From CAYRJD01 sp965247395 (GTDB lineage Bacteria > Actinomycetota > Acidimicrobiia > Acidimicrobiales > Poriferisodalaceae), in contig OZ252012.1 in assembly GCA_965247395.1 (NCBI GenBank), forward strand, positions 1,736,001 through 1,800,000: a stretch of DNA of 64,000 nt. The letters are read 5' to 3'. Shown piece after piece: positions 1 to 8,571 of the stretch (its first letter is position 1; each line of letters starts with the position of its first letter). The translations under genes were made by a program, and so were the position numbers. The notes under the pieces are model-generated. The model was not told the DNA's origin. It saw only the letters and a list, made by a program, of their open reading frames with translations, and made no database searches.

Positions 1-3000
1 GGCAGATGCTTAGCTAGCTCGGTCGCATACTTATCTCGCCAGTCTTGCGCGTGAAGTGCACCGTAGATGTAATGCCAAATGTCGTCCTTTGTTATTGCGT
101 TATCTTTGTAGTTCTCTTGAAAATGACTTAGCGCCCAATCGGAAATGTTGTCTATCTTGCCGTCCGCGTCTGGCTGATTTCCAGCAGCTAAATCCGAAAC
201 ATCTATCCCTGGCAATGGGGATGTAGCAGTGTCGTTGTCCGAAGTCATTGTTTCGCCAGGTGTACGTAACGCGGGATTGCTTGACTCGTGTCCATGAGGT
301 GCAGATCCGGGGTTGCGCTCGTCGCCAGCACTGAGAATGGAGCTGATGCTCCCTTCCCCGTGAGGCAGATTGCCACGTTGACCTGTGACCTGTGACCTGT
401 GACCTGTGACCTGTGACCTGTGACCTGTGACCTGTGACCTGTGACCTTGGTCGATTTGTACTAAGTCTACTACTTCTACACAGGCTTGTCGTGGATGTAT
501 CTGCCCTTTGGAAGTTAGTTCCAGGTCAGGGGTTGTGTCTGTCGCCAGCGTAGAGAAAGAAATTGTTGCACCCTTCCCTGTATGGCTGATTGCTGTATTA
601 TTTGATACCCCCGTTGGAAAAATCAAAGGGATTCTATATGTAAGAGTAATTAGGTTGTAATCGTAGTAAAGATAAGTTTTAACAAATGGTCGGTAATGAA
701 CTTCCCTAACTATCTTTGAGCTAAACATAATTTCTCCGGGGCCTTTGTGCTTTTGCTTAACATCATGCTTAAGTTTGTCTCTGTCCTTCTTCACCCATTT
801 GAATTTTGATAGATCAGTATTAGTGGTGAGTTTTTTGAAAATGCTATCTTTGCCAGTACTGTTTGCTCGTATTAGCTCTTGTCTAACGTTCTCACGGTAC
901 TTCAGCATTCTTTTTAGGCGCCCTTTTAAAGAAGTTTCATCAAACCCGTAAAGCCAGTCGTCTTTATTGGTTTTGATACCCTGGGAGTAGAGCCCGGCCA
1001 GTACTTGTTGTAGGTCTTTTCTCTTCTCCTTCCCTTTGATGATATCGAGCTTGTTCGACTTCCCTTGTTTGTTTGCAAGCTCAGGTAATCTTTCAAAACT
1101 CTCTTGGTCCTGGTTAATCCAGTCATGGTTCTTATCAGGAAAAATTACTCTCCAATCCTTCGGGTTTAACCCAGCCGCTTGGGTTTCCTTAAGCGACGAA
1201 AATTTTTGACCTAGCTTCAAGTAGTCAGCTACTTCACGATAATGAACTTTGAATGGTTCAGAAGAGTCTGGTTTCTTTACAAGAATTATCAAAGAAACAC
1301 CTTGCTTAGTTGCAGAGCCGAAAGGGTTGTCGCCCTCCTTTTTCCGTAACTCACCGCTAGTAGTGGCATTCCCGCGAAGATTATAAATCCATGCAGCCGA
1401 AAACTCTTCAGCAAAAGTTGCTCGCACGCCAGCTGCAGTATTACCGTCGATTATTGAGTTAGGGATGATATATCCGATTACTCCACCAACCTCTGGGCTT
1501 ATTCTGTCTGTTGCCCAGCGGAGCGCTTTCACGTAGCTATCATATAGTGAGTTTTTATTGGTGGCAGTAGCATTGGATACGTAAGTCTCCTTAATTCGAC
1601 CTTCTAGTTCTGGGTGTGAAGTGTTCCTGTTTTCGTCATCCTCACTCTTTTGACCGGCTGACCAGGGAGGGTTACTGACGATAATGCGCATCTTTTTGTC
1701 TGATTGGCGCAACGTGCGTTCAGAGTTTTCATTTAGACCAGATTCCAAAGGAAGCTGAGTGTTGTCGTGTTGTAAATGGCTAGTAAGGTTAAATGTGTCT
1801 GTAAGTACTATACCTTCGAAAGGAGTATAGCTAGAGCCAGAATTCCTCTGCTTATAGGCTTCCTCAATTTTTACAGAAGACATAAAATATGCCAGCAATA
1901 AAATTTCATTGGCATAAAGCTCGCGGGTGTATTTTCTTTCAAGGTCTTTATCTTTGACTAAATACGGGCTGCTATCGTCATTTGGGTCTGTGCGGATTGT
2001 GAGTAAACGGTGCAGGAAGGTACCCGTACCAGCAAATGGTTCAATGACGTTTACGTCTTTGTTTGTTAATCCCTTCTCAAACTCTAAACGGCATATTTGG
2101 TTCACTGACCGAAGCACAAAATCAACGAGCAGGAGGGGGGTGTACGCAACCCCAAGCTGCTTAAACTGCTTAGGCATTGCAATCTTGAAGAAGTTTTCGT
2201 AAAGCTCCAGCAAAATGGCCAAGCGGCTTTCGCTGTCCGTATCGTCTATGCCAGCTAGCGTGTTTTCAACACTCTTGTAGAATGGCTTTAGTCGCTGTTC
2301 TTGTTCACCTCGTAGGTCTGTTGCTCCTAATGAGTCAAGATCATCTAGCATTTTGCTCATAGCTCGTGAAAGCGGGTTTTCTAAAGCGAAACTATTGCCT
2401 CTAAATAACGTTTCAAATATTGGAAGCGTCACAACGTGCTGGGCTAGCATTTCAGTCAGGTCTTCTTCTGACATCTCTCCGTTGATGGTTTTTTTCATGG
2501 ATGCGAGAAACTCTTCATACCTTTTGCTTACTTCTGGGTATTCTGCAATCTCTTCCGTAACTTGGGCTTGGATTACGTCAATATGGTCAGCCATTTCAGC
2601 TGCCCAACGAGGCCAATACTGTTGATCGGCAACCTTGCCAAAAATTCCCTCAATCAGTTTTGACTGAACTTGGAATGGTAAGTGCGCCTGGAATATATCT
2701 TCAGCGTCTGATGTGGCGCCTTGTGGCTCGCCAATGCCGTCGGATCCATCTCCCTCTCCGTCTGTGCTTCTTGATGTGAAGATTTTGATGGGAAGTTTTT
2801 CAAATAGCAGGTTAGGTGTATTGATTAGAGCATCAAAGCTTTCATCATGGGCTCTTAATGCTCGGAGTACAGACCAAACTTTATTAAACTCAGAAGACTT
2901 AATGCTTTCTACTTCATCTTCCCCAGGCTTTACAAGAACAGGTAGGACGATATAGCCCTTTTTCTTGCCAGGAGAAGTACGCATAACCCTGCCCACTGCC

Positions 3001-3646
3001 TGGACAACATCAATCTCTGACTGTTTAGGATCAAGAAACAACACGGCATCAAGAGCGGGTACGTCCACACCTTCGGTAAGGCATCGAGCATTGGAGAGCA
3101 TGCGTGCAGTGTTGTTATCTGGGTTTCTCAACCACTCAAGCTTTTTAGATCTCGCAAAAGCGTTCATCTTGCCGTCTATGTGATCGGCTTCACAATCAAG
3201 CAATTGATCAGGGTGGTTAGAGTCAGTTATGCGGTTCTGAACAAGCCCATTCATATATTTTGTGGCAAGTTGAGAGGTCTTTATTTTGTTGCAGAACGCA
3301 ATACTGCGAAGCAAGCTGAACTTGGTGTCTGGGTTTATCTGGCCCGTATTTCGATCTCTGTCAAGACCGTCTGTAGTGGGATCTGCAAGTGCATCCCAAC
3401 AGCCCAGGATTTTTGCACAATCCCTAGGGTCGATCGTTTTGGCTTCTTCGCCGTCGATTGTTGATTTGTAACTGTTTACAGCGTTTTCATGGCCACCGTG
3501 CAATAGCACGATCACCTCATAGGGCGCTAGGTAGCCGCTGTCAATCGCATCCTTGAAGCTCAGTTGATGGAACTTAGGTCCGTAAGTTTCTTCCTCATCC
3601 ATTGAGAACAACCCCAGTGGGGTTGCCCGACCTTTGCTTTGCCTTT
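1..3646 (-). CDS. Type ISP-like restriction-modification enzyme, C-terminal part (helicase lobe 2, methylase, target recognition); frameshifted and cut by the window edge
   Basis: This is the continuation, in the -1 frame, of the gene that starts at 4783. The frame is open from about 3646 to base 1. It resumes the helicase with a GLFSMDEE segment. A helicase motif VI (QAVGRVMRT) lies near 2980-3003, a methylase motif I (EPFAGTGTF) near 2011-2050, and motif IV (SNPPW) near 1660-1680. Further on come a target-recognition-like region and a C-terminal tail (ISDWAL, DDIWHYIYG). That order matches single-polypeptide type ISP enzymes of the LlaGI kind, which cleave DNA after translocation and protect it by adenine methylation. 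A heptanucleotide repeat sits inside the target-recognition end at 379-447. The region is AT-richer than the other genes here, which suggests transfer. The real end is left of the window. Confidence 0.8.
379..447. repeat. Heptanucleotide tandem repeat inside the R-M coding sequence (TGACCTG, nine full copies plus six bases)
   Basis: Nine perfect TGACCTG units are followed by TGACCT. On the minus strand they lie inside the restriction-modification reading frame and encode a repeating GHRSQVT heptapeptide. Seven is not a multiple of three, so gain or loss of a single unit moves everything downstream into another frame. In the present state the frame stays open to the window edge. The repeat lies between two similar blocks (about 541-600 and 315-375) that look like diverged copies of one motif. 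Confidence 0.95.
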
Positions 3647-4783
3647 TGCGGCATCGGTATAGATGCGAGAGGTTGCCGTCATGTAGAGACGGCGATCAGC
3701 CTTTAGCTTTTCACTGTCGTGTACCAGCGTGAACGCTGCTCCCTCTACGCCAGTGGTGCGGTGAGCTTCATCACAGATGATTAGGTCAAAGTCTGGGGCG
3801 CCCTTTTTCTGAGCTTTAATAACTGCCTCAAGTGATTGGTATGTGCTGAATACAACAGTTAAGTCAGAGCTTTCTTTCGCTGTTGTGAAAAACTCGCCGA
3901 TTGCTTTTGGGTCAGTCGTTACCGGCATAGCCAACTCCGACAGATTTGCGTCTTCGTTTACTCTTGCGATTTTAGAGTCTGAACAAACTCCCAAGAATTG
4001 ATGGTTACGACTGCGTTGGCGTGACCACTCACTCATAGTTTGGCCCATCAGTGCGATAGATGGCACTAGATAAAGCACATGGCCGTTTTGCGGGACTACA
4101 TCTTTATGCTCAGCAATCCAAAGCGCTACTACCGACTTACCTACACCGCAAGGCATGATTAACTGACCCCGGCGGTTATCGCCCGCCTGGGTTTTGAAAC
4201 CTTCTACTACATCGCTTATGGCTTTTTCTTGGTAATCGCGTGGCTCATACTTGGTGTGATCGTAGAGATGTGCTTTAGGGTCTTTTTCATAATCAGCAAA
4301 GTTGACACCCCAGCCTGCAATGTCGAAATGGGTGATTACATGTACTTTGTTTTGCTCCAGGATGCTCTGTCCGATCGGCCCAGGCTCCACCGTTGTAACT
4401 AATATTCGTTTCGCAAAGACATCAGGTGGCGCAGCGGCAATGAACCCAGCTACATCGTTCTTATCGAGATGGCTTCCTTTGCTATAGAGCTTGCATTGGA
4501 TGGCACATAGGTCGCCACTGCCGCGAAGCTGAGCCACCAAGTCCACCCCTATGTCTTGCTTGTGGATGTCTTTGTCTTTGCCGGGCCAGTCCTCATACCA
4601 ACCCCAGACATCCTCAAACATCTGCGTGCCATATTCGCCAGGGTGCTCTTTGAAGAGCCTCTGAATAAATCGCTCGAATCGTTTGCCTTTGGCCACACTC
4701 GCCTCGGCACCCGACTTGAGCTCATTTAGAAATTCAGCGATTTCTTTAGCGTTGTAGCTGAGATTTTTCTGCTTGCTGGCCAT
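3560..4783 (-). CDS. Type ISP-like restriction-modification enzyme, N-terminal part (Mrr-like nuclease plus helicase lobe 1)
   Basis: I chose the ATG at 4783 (MASKQKN), which has a G-rich stretch just upstream; an earlier in-frame start at 4822 is possible. Residues about 35-110 resemble an Mrr-type nuclease domain, with GVDL and AIQCKLY as the likely catalytic D...QxK. A superfamily 2 helicase domain follows, with Walker A (MPCGVGKS, near residue 207), DEAH (near 338) and motif III (TAT). The frame stops at 3560 after about 35 unrelated residues. The true continuation is in the -1 frame and resumes within the A-rich stretch at about 3640-3650. One lost base there, real or from assembly, explains the break. 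A programmed -1 slip is possible, but no classical slippery heptamer is present. Confidence 0.85.
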   Translation of the reverse strand: MASKQKNLSYNAKEIAEFLNELKSGAEASVAKGKRFERFIQRLFKEHPGEYGTQMFEDVWGWYEDWPGKDKDIHKQDIGVDLVAQLRGSGDLCAIQCKLYSKGSHLDKNDVAGFIAAAPPDVFAKRILVTTVEPGPIGQSILEQNKVHVITHFDIAGWGVNFADYEKDPKAHLYDHTKYEPRDYQEKAISDVVEGFKTQAGDNRRGQLIMPCGVGKSVVALWIAEHKDVVPQNGHVLYLVPSIALMGQTMSEWSRQRSRNHQFLGVCSDSKIARVNEDANLSELAMPVTTDPKAIGEFFTTAKESSDLTVVFSTYQSLEAVIKAQKKGAPDFDLIICDEAHRTTGVEGAAFTLVHDSEKLKADRRLYMTATSRIYTDAAKGKAKVGQPHWGCSQWMRKKLTDLSSIN

Positions 4784-4868
4784 GCGTATTGAGCCCCCGT
4801 GAGCGGAGCGCCGTCGGTGCACCCCTCCCCGGTTCCACCATCCCGGTGCTGCGGCTGTCTCCTTTGGT

Positions 4869-4899
4869 GCGGTCGCCTGCTAATAAGGCCAGCGACCGC
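4869..4899 (-). terminator. Possible hairpin between the cyclotransferase and the R-M gene
   Basis: GCGGTCG at 4869-4875 pairs perfectly with CGACCGC at 4893-4899, giving a 7-bp GC stem with a 17-nt loop. It lies about 40 nt beyond the stop of the cyclotransferase gene (minus strand) and before the R-M gene. There is no T-run, so termination is only a guess. Confidence 0.3.
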
Positions 4900-4939
4900 T
4901 AGAGAGTATGGCATTGGCTCGTGACAATCCCTAAATTGG

Positions 4940-6061
4940 CTAGCCGTTGCCCCTCGGAATGGCGCTGGTGTTGAACCGCACCTCGAACATCTGCGGCCAG
5001 CGCTTTCCCGTCAGTAAGAACGTGTCCGAATCTGGCCGGTAGGCGATGCCGTTCAACACTGCCTCTGGGTCTGAGTCGGCGGGGTGCGGGCGGATGAGAT
5101 CGCTCATATCTGCCACTGCGATCACCTTGCCCACAGCATCCATCTCGCCCACTGCATTGATCTCGCCGCGAGCCTGACCATCGGCGTCATCTCCGCCGCG
5201 GCCTGGATCGATCACGACAATGCGATCGGTCTGCCAGACGTTGGCCCACACCAGTCCGTCGACGCACTCGAGCTCGTTCAGCTGGCCGACTGGGAAGACC
5301 TCTAGGTCTGAGGCGTGGGAGTCGGCCACCGCAATCTTGTCCACCACTATCTCACTCACCACTATCTCGCCAGCCACAGCAAAATCGTCTGTCGTGTGAA
5401 GCGTGAGTTTCTCGGTGCCGTTGCTTTTCACTAGCTGGTCGCCGTTGTAGCAGAGCCCCCAGCCCTCTCCCTCATAGGAGAAGCGAGCGCCCGGCTCAAA
5501 GCTGGTGATTTGCCCAGGGGTTTGACCGGTGATTTGAAAAGTGGCTACCTCGCCCGTCTTCCAGGTGAGCCAGTACAGGAGATCGTCAACTCGGGCGATT
5601 CCTTCGCCGAACTCATCAGCAAACCTTGCCTCGGCCTTGATCGCTGATGAGGTTGCGCCTGCCACAGCGGTGCTTGTGCCAGCGTTATCACTAGCGCCAG
5701 AAGCACCAGTGCTAGCTAGCCGCTCGAGCTCTGCCAGATCAAGCGCCCACAGAAACGACTCACCCACCAGTCCGGTGCTCTCATACACCGTGCCCTCGAA
5801 ATACTCCAGCCCCTGCGTGAACCAGGTGGGGTCGTGTGGGTATGTGGCAACTATCTCGTAGCTGAGTTGCACGGGCGCAACGCCCGGCTCGCTATTACCA
5901 CCACCACCAACATCCCCGCCGCCACCGCAACCGCCAACGAGAAGGGCAGCGAACAGGGCAAGCAGCAGCGCCAGCAACATGCCTGGCGCTGCTAAACCAC
6001 CGGTGCGCTTATTCGTTTTTGGCCTTCTTACGTTCGCTAGCTCTTGCTTAGCTTTTCTCAC
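4940..6061 (-). CDS. Glutaminyl-peptide cyclotransferase (glutamine cyclotransferase), lipoprotein
   Basis: The protein converts N-terminal glutamine of peptides to pyroglutamate, and here probably acts outside the membrane. A hydrophobic stretch (LLALLLALFAALLVGGC) ends in a lipobox cysteine near residue 45, so it is likely a lipoprotein. A Gly-rich linker follows. The motif YPHDPTWFTQGLEY and then YESTGL are hallmarks of the plant-type glutamine cyclotransferase family (PF05096). At 373 residues it is longer than usual because of the signal region and an insert of small residues near residues 115-140. The GTG start at 6061 lies inside the end of the upstream gene, so the two are probably cotranscribed and translationally coupled. 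Confidence 0.85.
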   Translation of the reverse strand: MRKAKQELANVRRPKTNKRTGGLAAPGMLLALLLALFAALLVGGCGGGGDVGGGGNSEPGVAPVQLSYEIVATYPHDPTWFTQGLEYFEGTVYESTGLVGESFLWALDLAELERLASTGASGASDNAGTSTAVAGATSSAIKAEARFADEFGEGIARVDDLLYWLTWKTGEVATFQITGQTPGQITSFEPGARFSYEGEGWGLCYNGDQLVKSNGTEKLTLHTTDDFAVAGEIVVSEIVVDKIAVADSHASDLEVFPVGQLNELECVDGLVWANVWQTDRIVVIDPGRGGDDADGQARGEINAVGEMDAVGKVIAVADMSDLIRPHPADSDPEAVLNGIAYRPDSDTFLLTGKRWPQMFEVRFNTSAIPRGNG

Positions 6062-6794
6062 TTGCGTGCGCCCGGGCTGCCTTGGCTAGCTCACGCAATT
6101 CGGCTCGCTCGTCTGGCGTTAACGCCTCAAAGTCTGGCGCGTGCAGCTGATCGGTAACCGCCTCAATCTCTTCGCGTTTATCTGCCAAATCGCCCACATC
6201 GGGGTAGGGCCTTTTCCAGCCGAAGAACTCCGCATTCCACTCACCGGCCGGCCCGGACAAGATCGCCTCCAGCGGACCCATGCCAGCTTGTTTCACCGCC
6301 ACGCAGTGCCGGCCAAATCGCAGCTCACGCATTATCTGCGCTAGCTGGAAGGTGCGCGCTGGTCCTGGCTCGTCTGGGATCGGTTGCTTGCGCCAGCCTT
6401 CAAAGGTTGGTGCACCAGCTGGATCAGCCGCCTGAACCACCTTGGTTAGCAACTCGCCCAACCGCTCAACGCCTTCCATGCCTGCGAGCTTGTTCTCGCC
6501 CCACTCCTGGCAAATGCGCGCCCAGATCGCCGCACCCTCGTCTGGCTTGCTGACAGACCGGCCCGACTCCACCATTGCCAGCATCGTGTCCGGATCCCAG
6601 AAAAACGCTGCATCAACTACTTCTTCGGGTGTGCAATCGCCCAGCACACCTAGCCGACCCACCGCATAGGCACCGGTGCCTTCCACCATGCCAGCCGCTA
6701 CGGCTTTTTCCATCGTGCTCGGTGACATCAGCCAATCCATTGCCAACATTCCGACCGAGCCACGCATGCTGCGTGCGATTTGAGTTGTTTCCAT
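6048..6794 (-). CDS. SCO6745-like (HTH_67-type) protein
   Basis: I prefer the ATG at 6794 (METTQIARSM) because GGAG lies seven bases upstream; the frame is open back to 6875, but that extension is low complexity. The product is about 248 residues, soluble and mostly helical, with no signal peptide. The pattern of an N-terminal MRGSVGMLAMDWLMSP-like helix, a GTGAYAVGRLGVLG block and a middle ARICQEWG region resembles actinobacterial proteins named after Streptomyces SCO6745, which carry a helix-turn-helix-like fold but whose function is not settled. The family assignment is from memory. Its 3' end overlaps the cyclotransferase start by 14 bases. Confidence 0.55.
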   Translation of the reverse strand: METTQIARSMRGSVGMLAMDWLMSPSTMEKAVAAGMVEGTGAYAVGRLGVLGDCTPEEVVDAAFFWDPDTMLAMVESGRSVSKPDEGAAIWARICQEWGENKLAGMEGVERLGELLTKVVQAADPAGAPTFEGWRKQPIPDEPGPARTFQLAQIMRELRFGRHCVAVKQAGMGPLEAILSGPAGEWNAEFFGWKRPYPDVGDLADKREEIEAVTDQLHAPDFEALTPDERAELRELAKAARAHASEKS

Positions 6795-6917
6795 TTCCAG
6801 GCTCCTTGCTTGCTTGCTTGGGAGTTGCTTGTCTAAGAGTTTGCTTGAGGTTTTGTTTGCGGGTTTGCTCGCCAAGCTAATTTGTTTTGATCAGGCAACC
6901 TGCAATAGCGTTTGCCC

Positions 6918-7382
6918 ATGGTTAAAGCAATCCCTGACGATTATCCAACGGTGTCCTATTCGCTTTGCGTTGACAAAGCCGCAGACGCCATTGAGTTTTA
7001 CAAATCTGTGTTTGGTGCTACAGAGCGCATGCGTTTCGAAGCACCAGACGGCAAGATCGGGCACAGCGAGCTTCAAATTGGCGACTCGCTGCTGATGGTG
7101 GCCGATGAGTTTCCCGAAATGAATTTCCGCAGCCCGAAATCCATTGGCGGATCTTCAACTGGCTGCAACGTTTATGTGCAAGATGTTGATGCCATCTTTG
7201 CGGCGGCTTTGGCTGCGGGAGCAACCGAGGAGCGACCAGTAATGGATCAGTTCTACGGCGACCGCTCTGGCATGTTTATCGATCCGTGGGGGCATCGCTG
7301 GAACGTCTCGACTCACATTGAAGACGTTGACCCAGAGGAGTTAGCTCGCCGTTCGGCTGAGGCAATGGGCGAAGGCGCTTAG
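6918..7382 (+). CDS. VOC family protein (PhnB/glyoxalase-like), copy 1
   Basis: This is a small vicinal-oxygen-chelate fold protein of about 154 residues. It has the beta-alpha-beta start (SYSLCVDKAADAIEFYKSVF), a central HSELQIGDSLLMV strand and the typical C-terminal YGDRSGMFIDPWGHRWN block. The family includes PhnB-like proteins, glyoxalases and resistance proteins; the substrate cannot be told from sequence. I chose the ATG at 6918 (MVKAIPD), which matches the start of the paralogue at 7391. The next gene is a tandem duplicate with the same architecture. Confidence 0.8.
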   Translation: MVKAIPDDYPTVSYSLCVDKAADAIEFYKSVFGATERMRFEAPDGKIGHSELQIGDSLLMVADEFPEMNFRSPKSIGGSSTGCNVYVQDVDAIFAAALAAGATEERPVMDQFYGDRSGMFIDPWGHRWNVSTHIEDVDPEELARRSAEAMGEGA

Positions 7383-7390
7383 GCAAAACA

Positions 7391-7876
7391 ATGGTTAAAG
7401 CAATCCCAGATAACTATCCCAGGGTCACGTTTGTTTTGAGCGTTGATGGCGCGGCTGATGCCATTGAGTTTTACAAATCCGTGTTTGGTGCCACAGAACG
7501 CATGCGTGTTGCTGCGCCCGACGACAGGATCGTTCACAGCGAGTTGGACTTGGGCGAGTCAATGCTGATGGTGGTTGATGAGTTTCCTGAGATGAATTCG
7601 TTCACACCAAAGACCATCGGCGGCACTCCGGTAATCGGGATGATCTATATGGAAGATGTTGATGCCACTCAAGCGGCTGCAGTAGCGGCAGGTGCGACCG
7701 AAGAGAATCCGGTGGAGCAACAGTTTTACGGCGATCGCACGGGCATGTTCATCGATCCGTGGGGGCATCGCTGGAACATTGCGACACACACCGAAGACGT
7801 TGACCCAGAAGAACTTGCCCGGCGTTCGGCTGAGATGATGGAACAGATGGCGCAGGGCGCAGCTGAGTCTTCCTGA
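7391..7876 (+). CDS. VOC family protein (PhnB/glyoxalase-like), copy 2
   Basis: This is a tandem paralogue of the gene that ends eight bases earlier. Both begin MVKAIPD and share the AADAIEFYKSVFGATERMR segment and the FIDPWGHRWN end. Divergence is concentrated in the middle (TPKTIGGTPVIG against SPKSIGGSSTG), so the pair may have different ligands or may form a heterodimer. The C-terminus is slightly longer. The glycosylase frame that follows opens within the end of this gene. Confidence 0.8.
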   Translation: MVKAIPDNYPRVTFVLSVDGAADAIEFYKSVFGATERMRVAAPDDRIVHSELDLGESMLMVVDEFPEMNSFTPKTIGGTPVIGMIYMEDVDATQAAAVAAGATEENPVEQQFYGDRTGMFIDPWGHRWNIATHTEDVDPEELARRSAEMMEQMAQGAAESS

Positions 7877-7907
7877 AGGCCTGACAAAACGGCCGGACGG
7901 CACCCTG

Positions 7908-8495
7908 GTGTGTTGGTGGGGCGAGGGTCACGACGACTATGCGCACTACCACGACACGGAGTGGGGCGTCCCGATCACCAGCGATGCGGGCCTATACGAG
8001 CGGATGTGTTTGGAAGGATTTCAGTCGGGTCTGTCGTGGCTCACTGTGTTGCGCAAGCGAGAAAACTTTCGTTCGGCTTTTAAGCAGTTCGATCTAGAGA
8101 AGGTGGCGAAGTACGGCGAGGCAGACGTGGAGCGCTTGCTGGCCGACGCAGGGATCATTCGCCATCGCGGCAAGATCAACGCCACCATCGCCAATGCTCA
8201 ATCGGCTCTTGCGATGGTGAAAGAGCACGGCAATCTTGCTTCGGTGTTTTGGGGGTTTGAGCCGTCGCCGCAGTCTCGGCCAAAGATAATTGACCACGCC
8301 ACTTTGTCGGCCATGCCGCAAACGCCGGAGTCCAAGGCAATGAGCAAGGCGCTAAAGGCGGCTGGCTGGCGCTTTGTGGGGCCGACTACTTGTTATGCGT
8401 TGATGCAGGCAGTTGGAATCGTCAACGATCATCTACAAGGGTGCTTTCGCCGACCCGAAATTGAACGGTTGAGAAAAGATTGCGCTGCTGCGTGA
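7908..8495 (+). CDS. tag: DNA-3-methyladenine glycosylase I
   Basis: The enzyme removes 3-methyladenine from alkylated DNA in base excision repair. The N-terminal CWWGEGHDDYAHYHDTEWG block and the C-terminal NDHLQGCF give the cysteine and histidine residues that bind the structural zinc in Tag. The catalytic-pocket stretch FQSGLSWLTVLRKRENFR is also clear. The start is uncertain: GTG at 7908 gives 195 residues, but the frame is open upstream (LTKRPDGTLVCWW), and homologues usually have a few more residues before the first cysteine. The last 30 bases including the stop region are copied just downstream. Confidence 0.9.
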   Translation: MCWWGEGHDDYAHYHDTEWGVPITSDAGLYERMCLEGFQSGLSWLTVLRKRENFRSAFKQFDLEKVAKYGEADVERLLADAGIIRHRGKINATIANAQSALAMVKEHGNLASVFWGFEPSPQSRPKIIDHATLSAMPQTPESKAMSKALKAAGWRFVGPTTCYALMQAVGIVNDHLQGCFRRPEIERLRKDCAAA

Positions 8496-8530
8496 GTTTG
8501 AACGGTTGAGAAAAGATTGCGCGGCTGGGG
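8461..8530 (+). repeat. Direct repeat copying the 3' end of tag
   Basis: The segment TTGAACGGTTGAGAAAAGAT begins at 8461 inside tag and again at 8498 after the stop codon, with matching bases continuing on both sides. The offset is 37 bases. Confidence 0.85.
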
Positions 8531-8571
8531 AGTAAGCCGCTACCTAGTTCGGCAGCTAGCTAGTTAGCGAG

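Noticed and set aside
379..447. CRISPR array
   Set aside because: The units are seven bases and directly adjacent, with no spacers.
3630..3655. Programmed -1 ribosomal frameshift in the R-M gene
   Set aside because: The direction fits, but no classical slippery heptamer or clear downstream structure is present; a lost base is simpler. Kept only as a remote alternative.
4726..4914. Small gene upstream of the R-M gene
   Set aside because: It overlaps the R-M start in another frame, shows no domain and has no ribosome site.
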